Below are positions 35,823 through 49,179 of a stretch of 64,000 bases of DNA, piece after piece. A program made the translations under genes and the position numbers. Within the stretch, counting starts at the first letter, position 1. The number at the start of each line of letters is the position of its first letter. The notes below the pieces were generated by a model. That model searched no databases. It had not been told where the DNA came from and saw only the letters and a list, made by a program, of their open reading frames with translations. The stretch comes from Seiridium cupressi (taxonomy: Eukaryota; Ascomycota; Sordariomycetes; Amphisphaeriales; Sporocadaceae), in NCBI GenBank assembly GCA_036674765.1, contig JARVKI010000021.1, positions 310,001 to 374,000 on the forward strand, read 5' to 3'.

Positions 35823-35848
35823 GAATAGTAGTAGCAGTAGTAGTATTC
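35823..35848. repeat. TAG-type trinucleotide repeat
   Basis: Imperfect tract of TAG/CAG trinucleotides (gaatagtagtagcagtagta and onwards) upstream of stuA. Confidence 0.8.
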
Positions 35849-38800
35849 AAGGTAGAATCGAATCACTCACAGTTCTGACGACCGACCCGGACCAGGGCCC
35901 TGTTGAGCAGATAGAGAGGACCTTGACTAGCGATACTGCTGTCCGGGGTGTGTCCCTTGTAAGAGACCCTAGCACCCAAGTATCCTAGCTCAGCCAAACC
36001 AAACCAAGTCCAGTCTCCGGAGGTGTGTGCTGGGTTTGTTGTCGAGCCGGGGAGGGAGTGGGTGGTTGGTCGCTAGCTAGCCAGAGCATGGGGGGCCCCC
36101 GTCGGCAGCTTAGCAGGGCCCATGGGTCATGGTCGTGGTCGTGGTACATGCACACTCAGATCATTGGCCGACCACGGGGGCGTGCGCCAGGACAGGATGT
36201 ACATGGCATCGCAGTACCGTCGCACCGGCGAGGGGAGAGCATTGGCAATGGGCAATGGGCATCTCGACAGAGCTGGAACCACTCCCTCCCGCTCTTCTGG
36301 CCCATGCTGTCCGTCCGCCAGCCTGTCCGTCGGCACTGTCCACCACATCGGGCCCCTCTGGGTCCCCCCCATGCCCACAGATTTGTCGTCCTGGCCCATG
36401 TACCTGCTCATCGGTCCCTACTGCGCACACGTACGGGGTCACGGATTCTACATACGAACAAGGTGGTGGGCCAAGGTGTACTAGCAAACGATGCCTCGGT
36501 GCTCTCGCATGCTGGAGTCAAAAGAACGGCGAAATGTGCCGATTCTTTTGTTTTGCTCCATGTGCCCGGGGAAAGCTTCGTCTCCCAACATGAACAACGC
36601 TGAACTCTGAACTACGAAAATTGAATCGTGGATCGCGTTGACGTCCAACGGAATATCTCGCATGTACCGCCTGCAAAGACAACGCTTTTGTGGGCCGCTA
36701 GTTGCAAGCAAACCAGCCAGAGCCGGGCTTTCCCTATTACTGCCTTGGACCTCTGGCTAGTGGGTGGTAGGGCCCGGGCGCACTGTCCACGGTGGATAGT
36801 GGGGGAGAGTATGTTTGCGGGCACTGGAGCTTGCTTAGGTTGGAGCGAGAGCGAGAGAGGACCGAAACGCCTATGCTAAGCATCAAATCGAGCATTCGAG
36901 CTTTCATGCAGAGCACAGGTCTCAAGTGAGGCCTTCCTTCAAGCAAACGTGATCCGACCTATATAAGATGGGCTTGTCAACTCGACGCTTGGCTATATGG
37001 ATCCCTCTTCCTCGGAGACCGCTTGAATTGTACCTATCGATATGTGCGGATTGCTTGCTACGCTTAGGTCGGTGGAAAACCGTATGCAACAATCTTGTCA
37101 GCGGTCGTTGGGTTCGAACCGCTGCCATGAAGAGCTAAAATAAAATCAAAAAAAAAATCGCACCTTATGTACCAAGTATTGTAGGTCGTCCGTCACACCA
37201 GCCCGTAGGTAAACACTCCGTTAACAGACAGGTCTTCACACTTTGCTTTACTACAGTGCGAGCTAGCCTGTCCATTCTTGATTGTAAATTGTCAAGTGGG
37301 TAGATCCTATCCGAATGAATATTTGTTGTTCTTGGGAAAGACGGCAGTCTCTACTTTTGCAGTGTACCAGCCTGCTTGTTCATTGCGAAAGACGAATGCC
37401 GAATTGAGTTTTCTACATCGACAACTCTGCCCGCAGTCACCGGCCGGCGGAGACGGTGGCTTGCGATGGCAGACAGTGAAAAAAAAGTCAAATAGATAGA
37501 GGCGAACATGTTATGTTGATGCTTCCTCGGCCGATCGACCTTGTCATCGTCACATGGGATTGACCAACCCTCGGACCAGGGGGATACGCTGTTTGATCGA
37601 TTTGTTTATACTTTTATTCTTTCTTCATTACCTGGTACGTTGCGGCCGTTGTATCTCGAACACTTGATATGAGAAAGCAGCCAGCATCTGGAAATAGAAT
37701 TCGCCGCTACTGACCAAATGCCTGCCTGACCTGACCGCGTTGCAAGTTGTCTGCGTATCAGGCCTGGCTATAATCATGGTAGGATCCAAAGTCACAACGT
37801 GCTAGCGAACAGTGCTGGGAAGGATGATGGAGGGAATGCGAGATGGATCTCTGGCCATACCAGGAATCCCGCCAGTGCTGATCAGCGATTGGAGGATCCG
37901 AGAGCGACCCCTCAGGAGGCCGTCGTTTCTCACCGACCAACGGCCTCATACGGCTGGGCATGGCATCGTGGCAACGGACAGCGGAGTATTTCTTTAATCT
38001 ATCGCGTACTGGGGTTTCTGAGACGCTGGTGGCTTGGGTGGCTTTGCTCGCGTCGGTACGGAAGACCGCTAGTGGTACTTTCGTCGTGGCCGAAGCGGCC
38101 CTCGACCCCTCACTGCTGAATCTTGTCTAGCTGCTCGCCAGTTTCCGTTACGTCTTGCCCATCTCCCCGTCTGCCAGAGAACTGAACTGCGCCCGACCCG
38201 CTACCGCCGACAGCGCGCCAATTGCACCTTGGGATGACTCGCGAGCACTACGGCGAGCCTGCCGTTGAAGACGCACGGCCATGTAGATAGAGATCAGATC
38301 CCCCAAGATAGCCTTGCATTGCTTTGTGTCGGATCGCCCAATTCATCTTGTGCTTTGAGCATGGTTGATGTTTGATTGACGGCCGCTGGACCTGTCGACA
38401 TGTCCCTGCACCAGGCACTTACTTACATGGGAGCCGAGCGTGTCGTTCAGTTACATAGCACACCAGCGCGCTAGCCAATAGGGCTCGGCGTCTATTCCAT
38501 ATTAGTCGCGCAAAGTCAAGAATAAAAGAAATAAACAATAAATAAAAAACACAACCTCTACTACGTCAAGCATAACCCTCCACATAGTAGATTCGTAATC
38601 GCCGGCTATAGGACAGCCAGCTCGCGCTACTTGCGCCATTCCCATGGGTAACATCGAAGAAGCGGCTGGGAGTGCAAGCGCCCAATAGAGTATCAATATG
38701 GAAGATAGATGAATCCCTTGTTGGAGCAGGGCCATGTCATGTGCACAGTGACGATCAACTGTGACCGACGCTTTGCTCCATCCACCCCACCTCTCGTCTG

Positions 38801-40675
38801 TTGCTTCCCCTCTCCGTCTGGACTGACAAGAAAAGTTAAAAAGTCCTTGTTGGTAATCAGGATCCTGGGCTTGTGGTGGATCCCGTACAGGGTTGCAAAC
38901 CTTCAGGCCAGTCTTCGGATCAACCAACAACCACGACCACCGTCGCCCTTCTGGCCGTTACGGACCGAGGCCTAGCTCAAGCTCAGGGCTCCGAAAGGAA
39001 AGGAGAAAACTAAGGACATTGATCATTGTCGAAAGAGTAAGTCAGAATCGATATCGACATCTACACGTGGCTGGTCCGGACTCTGTTTGAGCACATTCTG
39101 ATCGCCCCTGACGAGGCACGTGCTGTAGGCCGGAGAGGACGTCTTAGAAGGTGGTCAATCACCTGATAGGGACTTCGCCCAAGAAAAAGCCAACGAAGTC
39201 GGCGAGGTTGATAGTTCACAGCCGTTTCAAATATGCAGCAAGTACTGGGGGAACGTCCTTGACGTTGAGTGAAAACGGCGCCCATGCATGCGCACAGTCA
39301 GCGTCTGTGTGGATGTATTACTGTATGCACATGTCTATGGCAGATGGTGGCGCCATGTGAGTTTTAAGATATTTCTGTTTGGCCATCATCTGGTGTATGT
39401 ACACCTGCAGACCGGACAGCGAGTTGTATTCTATCCGAGCTGCTTGGGGACGCGATCGACATCTTGAGGCCCAGCATACAATGCAATTTGAGCGAAAGCC
39501 AGTCAAAATGCAGAATCACAAATTGGTTTCTGTGTCCGGGGAGTACTGTAGTAGTAAACGCGGCGTCTCAACGCTGACAACTCTGGAGAGCAAAACCATG
39601 ACAGTTATCCAACCTATAGATCCCTATCAGGGGATTCCATCTCGTGGACAAGATATCTAGCCCGAGGCGGTATGCTGAGGCGGGCTTAGAACAAATTATG
39701 TGGCGGCTGCTGTATACTTGGATGCAATGCAGGCGCGAACCACAGCTCAACGTCCCTGACTCCCGGTGGAGGGTAGGAAGGTCTCGCCGTGCTCCCTACC
39801 ATGCTTGATTGCACAACCGCCGTCCTACGTGAAGAAGCAAGCCCGTTACACCTACTTGATGTAGTGGCACCTTCGATGTATCTGAGATTGGGGCCACACG
39901 CCGGCCCAAGGTGGTTAGGGCACAAGTTCCGTCCACGATGTCGACTATCAGCTCGGAAATAAAATCCACGGGTGCACGACTCCATCATCGAGTCCTCGGG
40001 ATTTCCATGTTTCACGGCCAACTGAACTTTGTTCTAGACCAGAATGGAGTTGTTCAAGCCCCATGTAAGTCGTGACCGGCATCGTGTCCTGTTGGCCCGA
40101 TCGGCAGGTTGGGCTGCTCTAGTCTTGCAGCGTCCCGTAAGAATGCTCCTGCCCAAGATGAACCGTTGAGGGCTGGCTGCTTTGAGGTGCCTCTCAAACT
40201 ATTCTGACAGTGGCTACCGATGCAGCCAGGTTGAGCCCATGCCATGGGGCTGCCTTTTGCAGGCGGAACACATACAGTACAGCTCGCTAGTGGGGCGTGC
40301 AGAAGACTAGAAGACGCCGCAATGCACTCTTCTGCAGAACTTACGTATCCCAATGCAAGATTCCGCTGTGCTTGGAGTACCCGCCTGCAGGCGAAATTCA
40401 GACAAAAGATGCCAAGCCCGTTTTCCCGCATGCCCACAAAGGGAATTGCATGGCTGAGATCTACATTTTGCATGTGTTTTGAGAAGGTATACGGATATTG
40501 GCGGATTCTCAATTCGCCTGGCATGAGACAAAATGTAAGTAAACATGCTTGACGCGTTGAGGGGCACGTTTTCTCACCTGTATAAACACCTACCGCCAGC
40601 GAACTGAACTGTTCCGTGTCTAATACAGCCTGGCACGCTGTGAGCTGTATACTGCAGCCGTTTGGCAAGACCATT

Positions 40676-40687
40676 CCCCCCCCCCCC
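40676..40687. repeat. Poly-C tract
   Basis: Twelve consecutive C residues, a homopolymer likely to be unstable or prone to sequencing error. Confidence 0.9.
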
Positions 40688-41600
40688 ACTCCCACGAGCG
40701 GAGTATACTAGGCAGGGTATAACTAGGCTGCAGACCGCAATGCTGACAGATACTGCCCAGTGCGACCCTCTCAAGCCACTTAGAGTTATTCAAACTGTCC
40801 AAAAAGTCGGGTCCGTGCTATTGGAAAGAAATACTGTAAAGTTGCTTTCTCGGCTGCCAATAAACCTTCGCATCGTTGTGTTTCTCTTGGAAATGCGGCC
40901 TGACAACGTGGCAGATTCCGGTGCCGTGCCGGCGCTCGTGGCCATCGCCTACTGGCTGAGAGCCAAGTCCACAGACTCCCCGTAAAGACGGGCTGCTCAG
41001 CCCACTCGCGTTTCAAATTGCACGATTAAGTTGAGCGGCCAGTTGTTTCCAGTGTCACATCATTGACAGAGCCCGCCTGTCTTTGATTTTCCAGCCGCCT
41101 TTAGTTCCTTCTTCCGTCTGACTCTGTCTCAGTCCCGCTGGACGCTCAGAAAGCGAGCTGGTGCCCAGATCGGGTCAGCGGTCCCCGCAACCCTACTTTT
41201 GAGCATATACCGTTTCCCGGGGGAGGATCTAGGCAGGCGCGTAAATAGTAATAGTGATGCTAGGAGATTTGCTGGCAGTATGCCACTGCGGAGGCCGAGC
41301 CTCTTGGTGCACCCTGAATGTTGGTAGGTCGATCGAAAGCGTGGTGACTCGTGAAGTCCGGATCCAGGTCATCGGTAAATCAGAAGTTCAGGGACCATCA
41401 TAGCTTCATCTCACTAAGCTCATGCAGGGCTCCGGAACACACAGACAATTACGCACTCGGGGCTCCCATGTAGGTTCATACCTTGTCTCGACCTGGCGAA
41501 ATACTTGTACGGGATCGTCGTTTTAAGCTTGTGGCGTGGAGGGATCCGGGTCTGGACGACCACATGCTGTAAGTGAGAGGCGAGCACGGAGAGCCTCAAT

Positions 41601-41640
41601 GTCATGCCATGTAATGCCATGCCATGCCATGCCATGCATG
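41601..41640. repeat. Pentanucleotide repeat (GCCAT)n
   Basis: A 40-bp tract made of five-base units of the GCCAT type, four perfect copies in a row with degenerate copies to the left. Confidence 0.85.
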
Positions 41641-44126
41641 ATGCCCATCATCCGCAGATAGCTTCAATCTAGTATCCTGGTCCGTTGGATGGAACCAGCT
41701 TCCAGGTTGGGCTCGGCTAGTCGAGTTACAACGTCTGAAACGCCGATTATAGGGAAGGATGACGGCTCCAGAACAGTCAGCAATATGTTAAGTTACGTCA
41801 TGCCTGCTTAAAGTATATTTTCGCGGCAAGCTGTCAGCATCGAACGATCGGGCAATGGAAAGCCACCAGTCACATCTCTAAATCGACGTCTTGCCCTGGA
41901 AATTCCTTGTCTCATCGTGTCCAGGTGTCCTGATTGTCCTATCAAAGATCAATAAGCAAATGTTGCTCAGGGCACCTAATACTAGGTAGGGCGTCCCAAA
42001 TGGTCAACGCAGACCCCAGATTCGAATCCTGAAGGTCGAAAGGATTAGCCAGGATGTCACTGACCAATGATAATTTCAGTCTCTTGCTACCATGTCCAAG
42101 AGCTGGGGGAATGGACAGGGAGGACACGTTCCCCGACGGCTTGCGTCCTCCTGGGGGGCCACGCAGAGGACCACAACATAAACCAGAAGTCTCTTCAAGT
42201 CGCCATCGACTCGCACAACTTCGTTATTCTTGGCTGGTGCCATAAGCCTCTCTCTTTCGTGCCAAGCCGAGACCACCACGAGTTCTCAGAGCGGCACAGT
42301 AAGGGTCAGCCTCTCCCCCATCAGCAGCGTTTATTATACGATGATGGCCGAGTTGGAGTGTTGCCAATCTGGATTTATTGTGGAATGACAGGGGTCCCGG
42401 TCCTGATGGCTGAACACTTGCATGGTCTAACGCACAGCGGGCGGCGGTTATGCAATGCTAAGACATGGCCAATCACAAGTGCAGCCTGTCTTTACCCCAT
42501 GCCTTGACCCCAGCCCAGCGAGATCAAGTACTGAATTTGAATGCTTCAACGCTCAGAATTGTACATACGGAGATACTCTCCCTGTCCAACATGCTTGTCA
42601 TTTGGCTTGATGGAATGGCCGGCAAGAACACCTGCTGGCGGGGTGGTTCCAAAAATAAGAGAGAGCAAGGTACAGCTTGATTTGTCATAAGCGCCAGCGC
42701 TGAAGCCCTTCACCTAGGTTTGTTGATGTTCTCGCCTGACAGACCTGTCAAGTTCAAGAGCCGTGCCGTCTGGTCACTGGGGCGCAAGGATGTTTCAGAC
42801 ATTTCCCATTCTTGCACATGTTGTCATCGCAGATAAGAGCCGTAGACCGCTTGTCCCGGGACCGTGGCATCAATTTTCGCTTTGCTTTTGCCTTATTCTT
42901 GAAACGACTCTTCAAGATCCGAGTATTCTAGGCCAGGACATGTCTTACCAAGTTGCAAGGCTCAAGGGTAACTCGTTGGCCGCTTTTCGGGAGTCTGCGA
43001 TTTAGGCTAGACAATCGTCGGTGATCCAAAGTTCCACTGGATTAGAGATATCAGATTTGGGCTACCTACCCTGTCATCCTCCCCAAAGACGGCATAGAGT
43101 CCCGAGCAGAACGATCTTTTGAAGTCGGCTTACCCCTACATCGCGCACGCCGCTCTATGATTTTCTTCGCACGGTGCACCGGCTATCCCTAGATATCCAG
43201 ATCCAATCAGAGCTGCCCACGTCGACGACGACCACCCGCTTTCTACCAATGGGTGAGGCACAGTCTCGACCACACTGACTAGGGTTTGACCAGCGGGACC
43301 GGCTAGGAGATTTCTCAAAGTGACGACTCGAAGCTTGGGAACGCCCGGCTTGAAGACATAAGCACCAATAGGCTGACCGAAACTCTACAGAGGTACTCTT
43401 CGACCTGAGATCGCCTCCTTTTTCGGGATTACATATCAGACTTGGCCGATCCATGTGCTCTCGACCTAGGCGCGTCTCCATTGTTTCTTAACTACCGACG
43501 TATCTAGCTTTGTATTCGCGTACGATAACTGAAGGATTAGATACCCAGGCACCTACACAATCATCAGCTTCAGCTTCCCAGACGTGGGTGCCGGGGGTGG
43601 GTAAGCACTCTCATGAATTTCGATTCGCCAAGAGCGCTGCAAGAGCGGACCGTTTTCCGTGGGCAAGTCTGGTGGGTTGGCGGTACACCGTCACGAGGAA
43701 AGGCTGGGAGCCTGGTCCCAGCTGGGATAAGCCCATGGCGTCCCGGGTGTGAAGGCCATGGCCCATGGTCCTACGTATCGAAAATGTTCCTATGTAAGGT
43801 CGGCTTTGTGGCGTTCAACATGTTCGCTCAACCGGCCGCCAAGACCTGCAATTGACTTCTTTGCTAATGGCGTGGACACCTGTGGTCCAACCGACCTCCC
43901 CCAATTGGAAGACGGAACGTGGATGGGATGCACGACATACTCGCTCGTTCTAGAGCCTGAGCCTGAGGAACGGGCATGCAGGCCCTCTGTGGTAAGGATG
44001 CAGCGAGAACGTGAACAATGTCATTGACGCAGCCGAAGCACCAGAAACCGTCAACCCATTGATTCTATACTTGAGTCTCTCGGATCCACTTCCCAATTCT
44101 AGAATGTATTTCATACTACACACAAT

Positions 44127-44151
44127 AGCGACCAGCAACCAGCAACCAGCA
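44127..44151. repeat. Short AGCAACC tandem repeat
   Basis: Three near-perfect heptanucleotide copies (accagcaaccagcaacc and onwards). Minor simple repeat. Confidence 0.7.
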
Positions 44152-45775
44152 AACACGGTCCACGTCTCCAGCTAGTGCGCAACCTGGCGGCTGCGGACTG
44201 TGAGCAGCGGCCATCCGAAAAGGACACATGGGGGGCTTCTGGTGAAGAGCAGCTACTTCCTATCTTCTAGGTACTGCACCTATGACCTGCTTGACTCTTC
44301 CAGCCGTCTATTCCTGGTCAGGTCTGAACACGACTAAGCACACTGTACGACCATTTCACAGCGACAAGAGAGGGGAGGGCCGCCCCCGTGGGCCCAAGCT
44401 CCCAGAAACGGCGTCTTCACCGCTACTTCCCTCACTATTCACACCCAGAGTCGACATAGTGAGACGGTCATCGAGCCCCACTATTGCCAAGTAACTCTAC
44501 ATAGCCGCGATCCTTGCGAGGTCTCCATCGCGCTTGTCCGATGATCGCCCATGCTTCGCTATCACTTACTTTCTCGCCGGCCATAACGCAGATGATTTTT
44601 AGCCTCTCACACCAGCCGCCGTTGTCGTTCCTTCGGTTCGCGGCTCGCTAGCACATGAAAGTTTGAAGGCGGGAATGAGAAACAGACCGCTCGGAACAAG
44701 CTCTGGAAAGTGTGTTGTTTTTTCTCGAATACTTCAGCGCGGGTTGCTTCGCCTTCTCCGAGCAAAAGGAGGCTATGTATGACGAGGCGCTTCTATAGCA
44801 GATCAAAGTTTCTTGCCCAGCCCACGGAATAAACTTGATGGAAGGTTTTCCCTGGCTCGGTGGAATGACTACCTGGCTTCCAGGAAACAAATCCAAAGGC
44901 TGAAAAGACGCATCGAGCTGGTTCCGCTCACCTACATACGCGTTCGCCTGCCAATCTAGTTTCCCCCGACTTCTTTCGCGTAAACCACCATGAACAATAC
45001 TGTTGACTAAAGATCAGCGAGCACAAAACACTCCCGGCTTTACAAGGGAGGGAGGCTTGCCGGCGCGTCCAGATTCCGGGATTAAGATCCATGTTTTCTG
45101 AACCTACATACCCACTCCAGTATCTTCCAAGGGCCCATGAAAATCTGACGATAATGGAAAATAGAGTGATCCCTTCTCGAGAGGGCAAGGACCCACTACG
45201 GTACGAATCTTCGTAACTTAATGAGCCATGGACATATTGCCATGACCTGACAAGCGTATGGGTGACATTCCGGCTCGTTACATACTGAATGAAAAAGACC
45301 GTGATCGCAAGCAAGGATTGAGGGACGGGGAAGAACCCGCGAGCAAGCCCAGCGCGGCTATGTAGGTGTACGTGGTGTGCATCTCCAGGGGTCTCGCGAC
45401 TATGCAAGATAGACGCAAGACCACCCACGACATCTTTGCTCACTGCGGCCAATATGTGTGCATAGAAATAGATTCCCGTTCAATGGTATGGTCTTGGAGA
45501 TCCCCAGGGACCTTCAATGCGAGCTTAAATCGTACATGACATTGGAGTTGCGTTGCGCATCCGCTAGGTGCAGTAGTACGGTGGAAGCCAGAGCCGACCG
45601 ACCGACCGATACGACTGCCTTACCTTGCCTACCCGCACTTCACATCTCTAGCCTGCCCCCAAGCCCCCAAGCACCCAAGCTCGCGCTCTTGCGCTATCAC
45701 TATGCTAGGAAGGTGAGAGAGGGGTGGGCTAGCTCAAGATAGGTGCCGGCATGGGATGAAAAGGCCTATCGAAAG

Positions 45776-45789
45776 AAAAAAAAAAAAAA
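45776..45789. repeat. Poly-A tract
   Basis: Fourteen consecutive A residues on the plus strand. No recognisable retroposed element sits to its left, so I treat it as a simple homopolymer. Confidence 0.85.
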
Positions 45790-48187
45790 GCTCGATCAAG
45801 AAAAGCCTCATCCCGGCCCACCCCAGCCATGCAGGACGCACCGCTGCAGCAGCGTGGCATGGGTGCTTGAGGTGCTGGTCCTTGCCTGGAACCCCAGCCG
45901 GAGCGGAAGCGGTGGTCATTGCTCCTGATGACAGGACCTAGGCCCATTCGACATCATCCTGCTGGTCATGTTCGTGCTTTTGACACTGATGAGACGCATT
46001 GGAGTTTCCTCCTAAAGCACAAAGGCTATACAGCCAGCCGCGATTGGACCTTGGAAATGAATGCCCAAGTCTGAATGGCCAACGCGCTCAATGACTCCGG
46101 TGCAGGGCAGCATGAAGCAAGCAGGCGGGCGAGCAAGCAAAAGCAAAGCAGAAGCAAGTATGATTCGCATATGTCAGTGGCCAATCTCAAGATGCATGCT
46201 CTGTATAACCTCAATGACGGTCTCCCGTGCAATCATTTTGATTGAAGGGTTAGCCTAGACTCGACGATCCGCAAGCCCACCCAACCGCTCTGCATACATA
46301 TGTAGTGGCCCCAGCCATCGGGCGGAGAAGAAAAGACGGAAAATCGTGGATACCATGCGGTCGGTCCTTGCCTACACATCCGGAATTGTAACCTTGGCCT
46401 GTGGCCGAACAGATCCACCAGAACGGACAAGCTAAAACACGAGGGATGATGATATACTTTCCACTTCGAGAATTGTAGCAGGATGCGCCATACACTGTAT
46501 TGAACGCCAGGCGCGCATTTTCAAAAGGATCCCTGGTTGTCCGTCAACAAGTATTGCACGGACGCCACAAATCTCGATATTGTTTGACGAGGGTATGCGA
46601 TTGGGGCCGTCAGAAGACCGTAGGTGGCTCCACAACTAAGATGACCCCTGGCCTGGAGCAGAAGGATGAGCCCGCCGTCAGCAAGTGCAAGTGGCGATTG
46701 TTCATGCCGGTAGAATGGCTCGGTTGAAGGGTCACAATAAGACGGGAATGCAAGCCGTAATAGCGCCCCAGCAGATGCAAAATGCGAGAGGGAGGATTCC
46801 CGTCTGGGGGGAGATGCTAGGGAAGATCAATAACTGACAGATGTGCGCAACGTCAGGCAAAGCCAGGCCCAGACAAGAAACGACCCTATCGTGCATGAAC
46901 GCTTGGTCAAGCGGTGTTATGCAGGAATAGTAGACCAATTATATGCAGTCCACAGTAGTTCCCAGCCTCGGCCTTCCTGTGTCCTTTTGGTTCTTGTATA
47001 GGCGACAACTGGAGCCGGACACAAGTACTATGGAAAGGGTCGGTGCACATGGATCATACTCGTCCACAGGCGGTGCTGCGGACAAGCCGGGTCGAAAGTT
47101 GGACCGTCAGCCAGGCAGACTGCTATTGGCATCAGCCTCCAGGGTTAGATAGACGCACGTCACCCCTCTTTTTGATCCCTCTGATCGGCTAAGAATCTGG
47201 AGGGTATCCAGATGAGGCAGGCCACCTATGGAGCTTTGAGGGGCATAGCGGAAACGGCTATCGTCCCAGGGTGCGGGTAAGTGTGCACAATTGACATACA
47301 TGAAGCAGCCCAGAGCGCCCCCATCGCCCGATGATTGCGATGTCCAGTTTGCGGGGGCAGCGACGCATCGGCAGCGTGTGTGGGATGTGCGCGCAGATAC
47401 ACCTGACAGGTGTACATTTGGCAAGATCCGAGCAAAGACGAGACGACTCAAAGGAGAGGTCATATCCGGTGCCTGTTCCTCTTTTCGGTTCGCACACGAA
47501 ACAGCCCGAAGACAGATCGGCGGGGGCCCATGTCCCTGGCAATGATTTTCTTCACGAGCCGCACTTACAGCGCAGGAAACATTGCTGTGCGGTGATGCGA
47601 GATTTGCAGGTGCACCCGATTGGATGCCAGGGGGTTGAGGTGCGTTTTCGTGCTGTTCTCGCGTGCTGTCATGTCGACGGCTGGTTGGACGTTGCTGGCT
47701 GTGCGCCCCTCACCCACCAGGCGAGGGCGGCAATATGTATCCAGAATGACAGGAAAGGCCGTAGGTTTAATCCAAGTCTTTGCTGATGTTGTTGTCGCTG
47801 TCCGACATCTCGGAGCTCGGCCCGAACGCTCACGCAGAACAGTAGAAAGCGGAGACTGTCCATTGAACAGTACATGTAGTCAGGAATGGGATGGAACAAA
47901 GATGGACGGAGGTGCTGCGAGCTGCGCGCTGTGAGCTGCTGCGGTGTCACGTGGGTTCGTGCTAAAGTCGCGCGTTCCCAAGTCACTGGGACGAGTCATG
48001 ACATCGACTATGCCGCCTAAATGAAACCAAAACCCGAGCAGCAGGCGCGTGCCTCGTTGCATGGCAAGTTTATTGTACATCTCGCGATGTCCTAGGGTGG
48101 CTCAACGGCAGAAGCAATTCCAGTCCCGTTTATGCATGCAGGTTTAAGCAACGCACCTCAATCGACCACGCACATGCATGGGGCGCA

Positions 48188-49179
48188 ATGCCACCACCGC
48201 CGAAGCCAGATATTCCCAAGGCCGCCACACCCCAGTTCGGATCATCATTTGATCCATGGAACTCTTCGTCGACCGGTCACCAGCGTGCTGAGAACCGACT
48301 AGGTGGGAGCACAGGATGGCGCGATTCCCGAAGCGCAAAGCTGCAGTCTCAGTTCAGAGGTGGCGCAACTGGTGGCAAACGTATGTCTGATGCGGTCGGG
48401 GCAGGATCTCAAGACTGGGACGCAAGGGCACAGGCTATTGTCCCACCGGGTTCACGTGCCCGGGCAGGAAACTCGGTTATGGACATGTTGAACAAGCCCG
48501 GCACGATGAATCAGACCAGACCTCCTATATCCCTGCCGGCTTCTGCTCGTGAAGACCAAGGCACCCCTACCGCCCAGGGCAGGGTTACGGCTCAACAAGA
48601 AATCGAAGTCCAATCTCGAGAAGACGGAAAACATGAGCAGAAGAAATTTTTGGACGGAGTCGTGGTCTATGTGAACGGCAGCACGCACCCTGTGATATCC
48701 GACCATAAACTAAAGCATGTCCTAGCTGAGCATGGTGCCAGGATGTCAACTCACCTCGGTAGGAGGCAAGTCACACATGTCATTCTAGGGCGACCTAGTG
48801 TTGGACGCGGAGGTGCTGGAGGAGGTCTTGCTGGTGGTAAGCTTCAAAGGGAGATCCAGAAGGTTGGCGGTGCGGCGATCAAGTTTGTGGGAGTTGAATG
48901 GTGAGCTTCATACACTCTATTACGTGGAAGACGCCATAGCTAATGATTCTTAGGGTTCTTGAGAGCATCAAAGTTGGAAAACGTCTACCCGAGGCTAGGT
49001 TTGGCACCCTGAAGATCGCTCCCAAGGGACAACAGAGTGTCTTCCAGATGGCGTCCAATCCAACCAAAACAGCATCATATCCAGCGCCTCTGACAAAGCA
49101 GCTTCAAAACACCGAACCAAGAAGTCCTACATTGCCAACCGATGAGCTACCCCCAAGTGCGCAGCGTCCTCTAATATAG
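48188..49179 (+). CDS. BRCT domain-containing protein (Rev1-type BRCT)
   Basis: Two exons, 48188-48900 and 48954-49179, with a 53-nt intron, give 312 residues. The first half is low-complexity and polar (SSFDPWNSSSTGHQRAENRL). A single BRCT domain follows from about residue 150: FLDGVVVYVNGSTHPVISDH, KLKHVLAEHGARMSTHLGRR, VTHVILGRPS, KFVGVEWVLESIKVGKRLPE. The conserved Trp of the last BRCT helix is formed across the splice junction (TG plus G). The sequence is most like the BRCT of the translesion polymerase Rev1, but there is no polymerase domain. Such stand-alone proteins in filamentous fungi probably bind phosphoproteins or DNA in the damage response; that role is inferred. Confidence 0.85.

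Larger units (their letters stand above)
34798..48187. other. Long gene-free region upstream of stuA
   Basis: About 13.4 kb without any protein-coding gene I can support, despite a base composition that does not look AT-rich. Open frames of 100-210 codons (for instance around 36.0-36.6, 38.5-38.9, 40.05-40.7 and 47.3-47.8 kb) overlap on several frames and strands, lack motifs and often begin at GTG or TTG. The part next to stuA is expected to be a long 5' leader, and the right end the promoter of the BRCT gene. Several simple repeats are listed separately. Confidence 0.55.

Noticed and set aside
36025..36603. 192-codon open frame upstream of stuA
   Set aside because: Several frames on both strands are open over the same bases, which indicates few stop triplets in this stretch rather than coding selection; no motif is visible.
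37100..37130. tRNA-like T-loop (ggttcgaacc)
   Set aside because: The flanking bases do not form a 5-bp T stem on either strand and no acceptor stem or D arm could be matched.
38502..38930. 142-codon minus-strand frame with a hydrophobic end
   Set aside because: It begins at TTG, no ATG gives a sensible protein, and I could not find splice signals or a related family.
40054..40695. 213-codon minus-strand open frame
   Set aside because: Overlaps other open frames on both strands, includes the poly-C tract region and shows no recognisable domain.
42015..42040. Second tRNA-like T-loop (gattcgaatc)
   Set aside because: The match is only a short palindrome; neighbouring stems do not pair.
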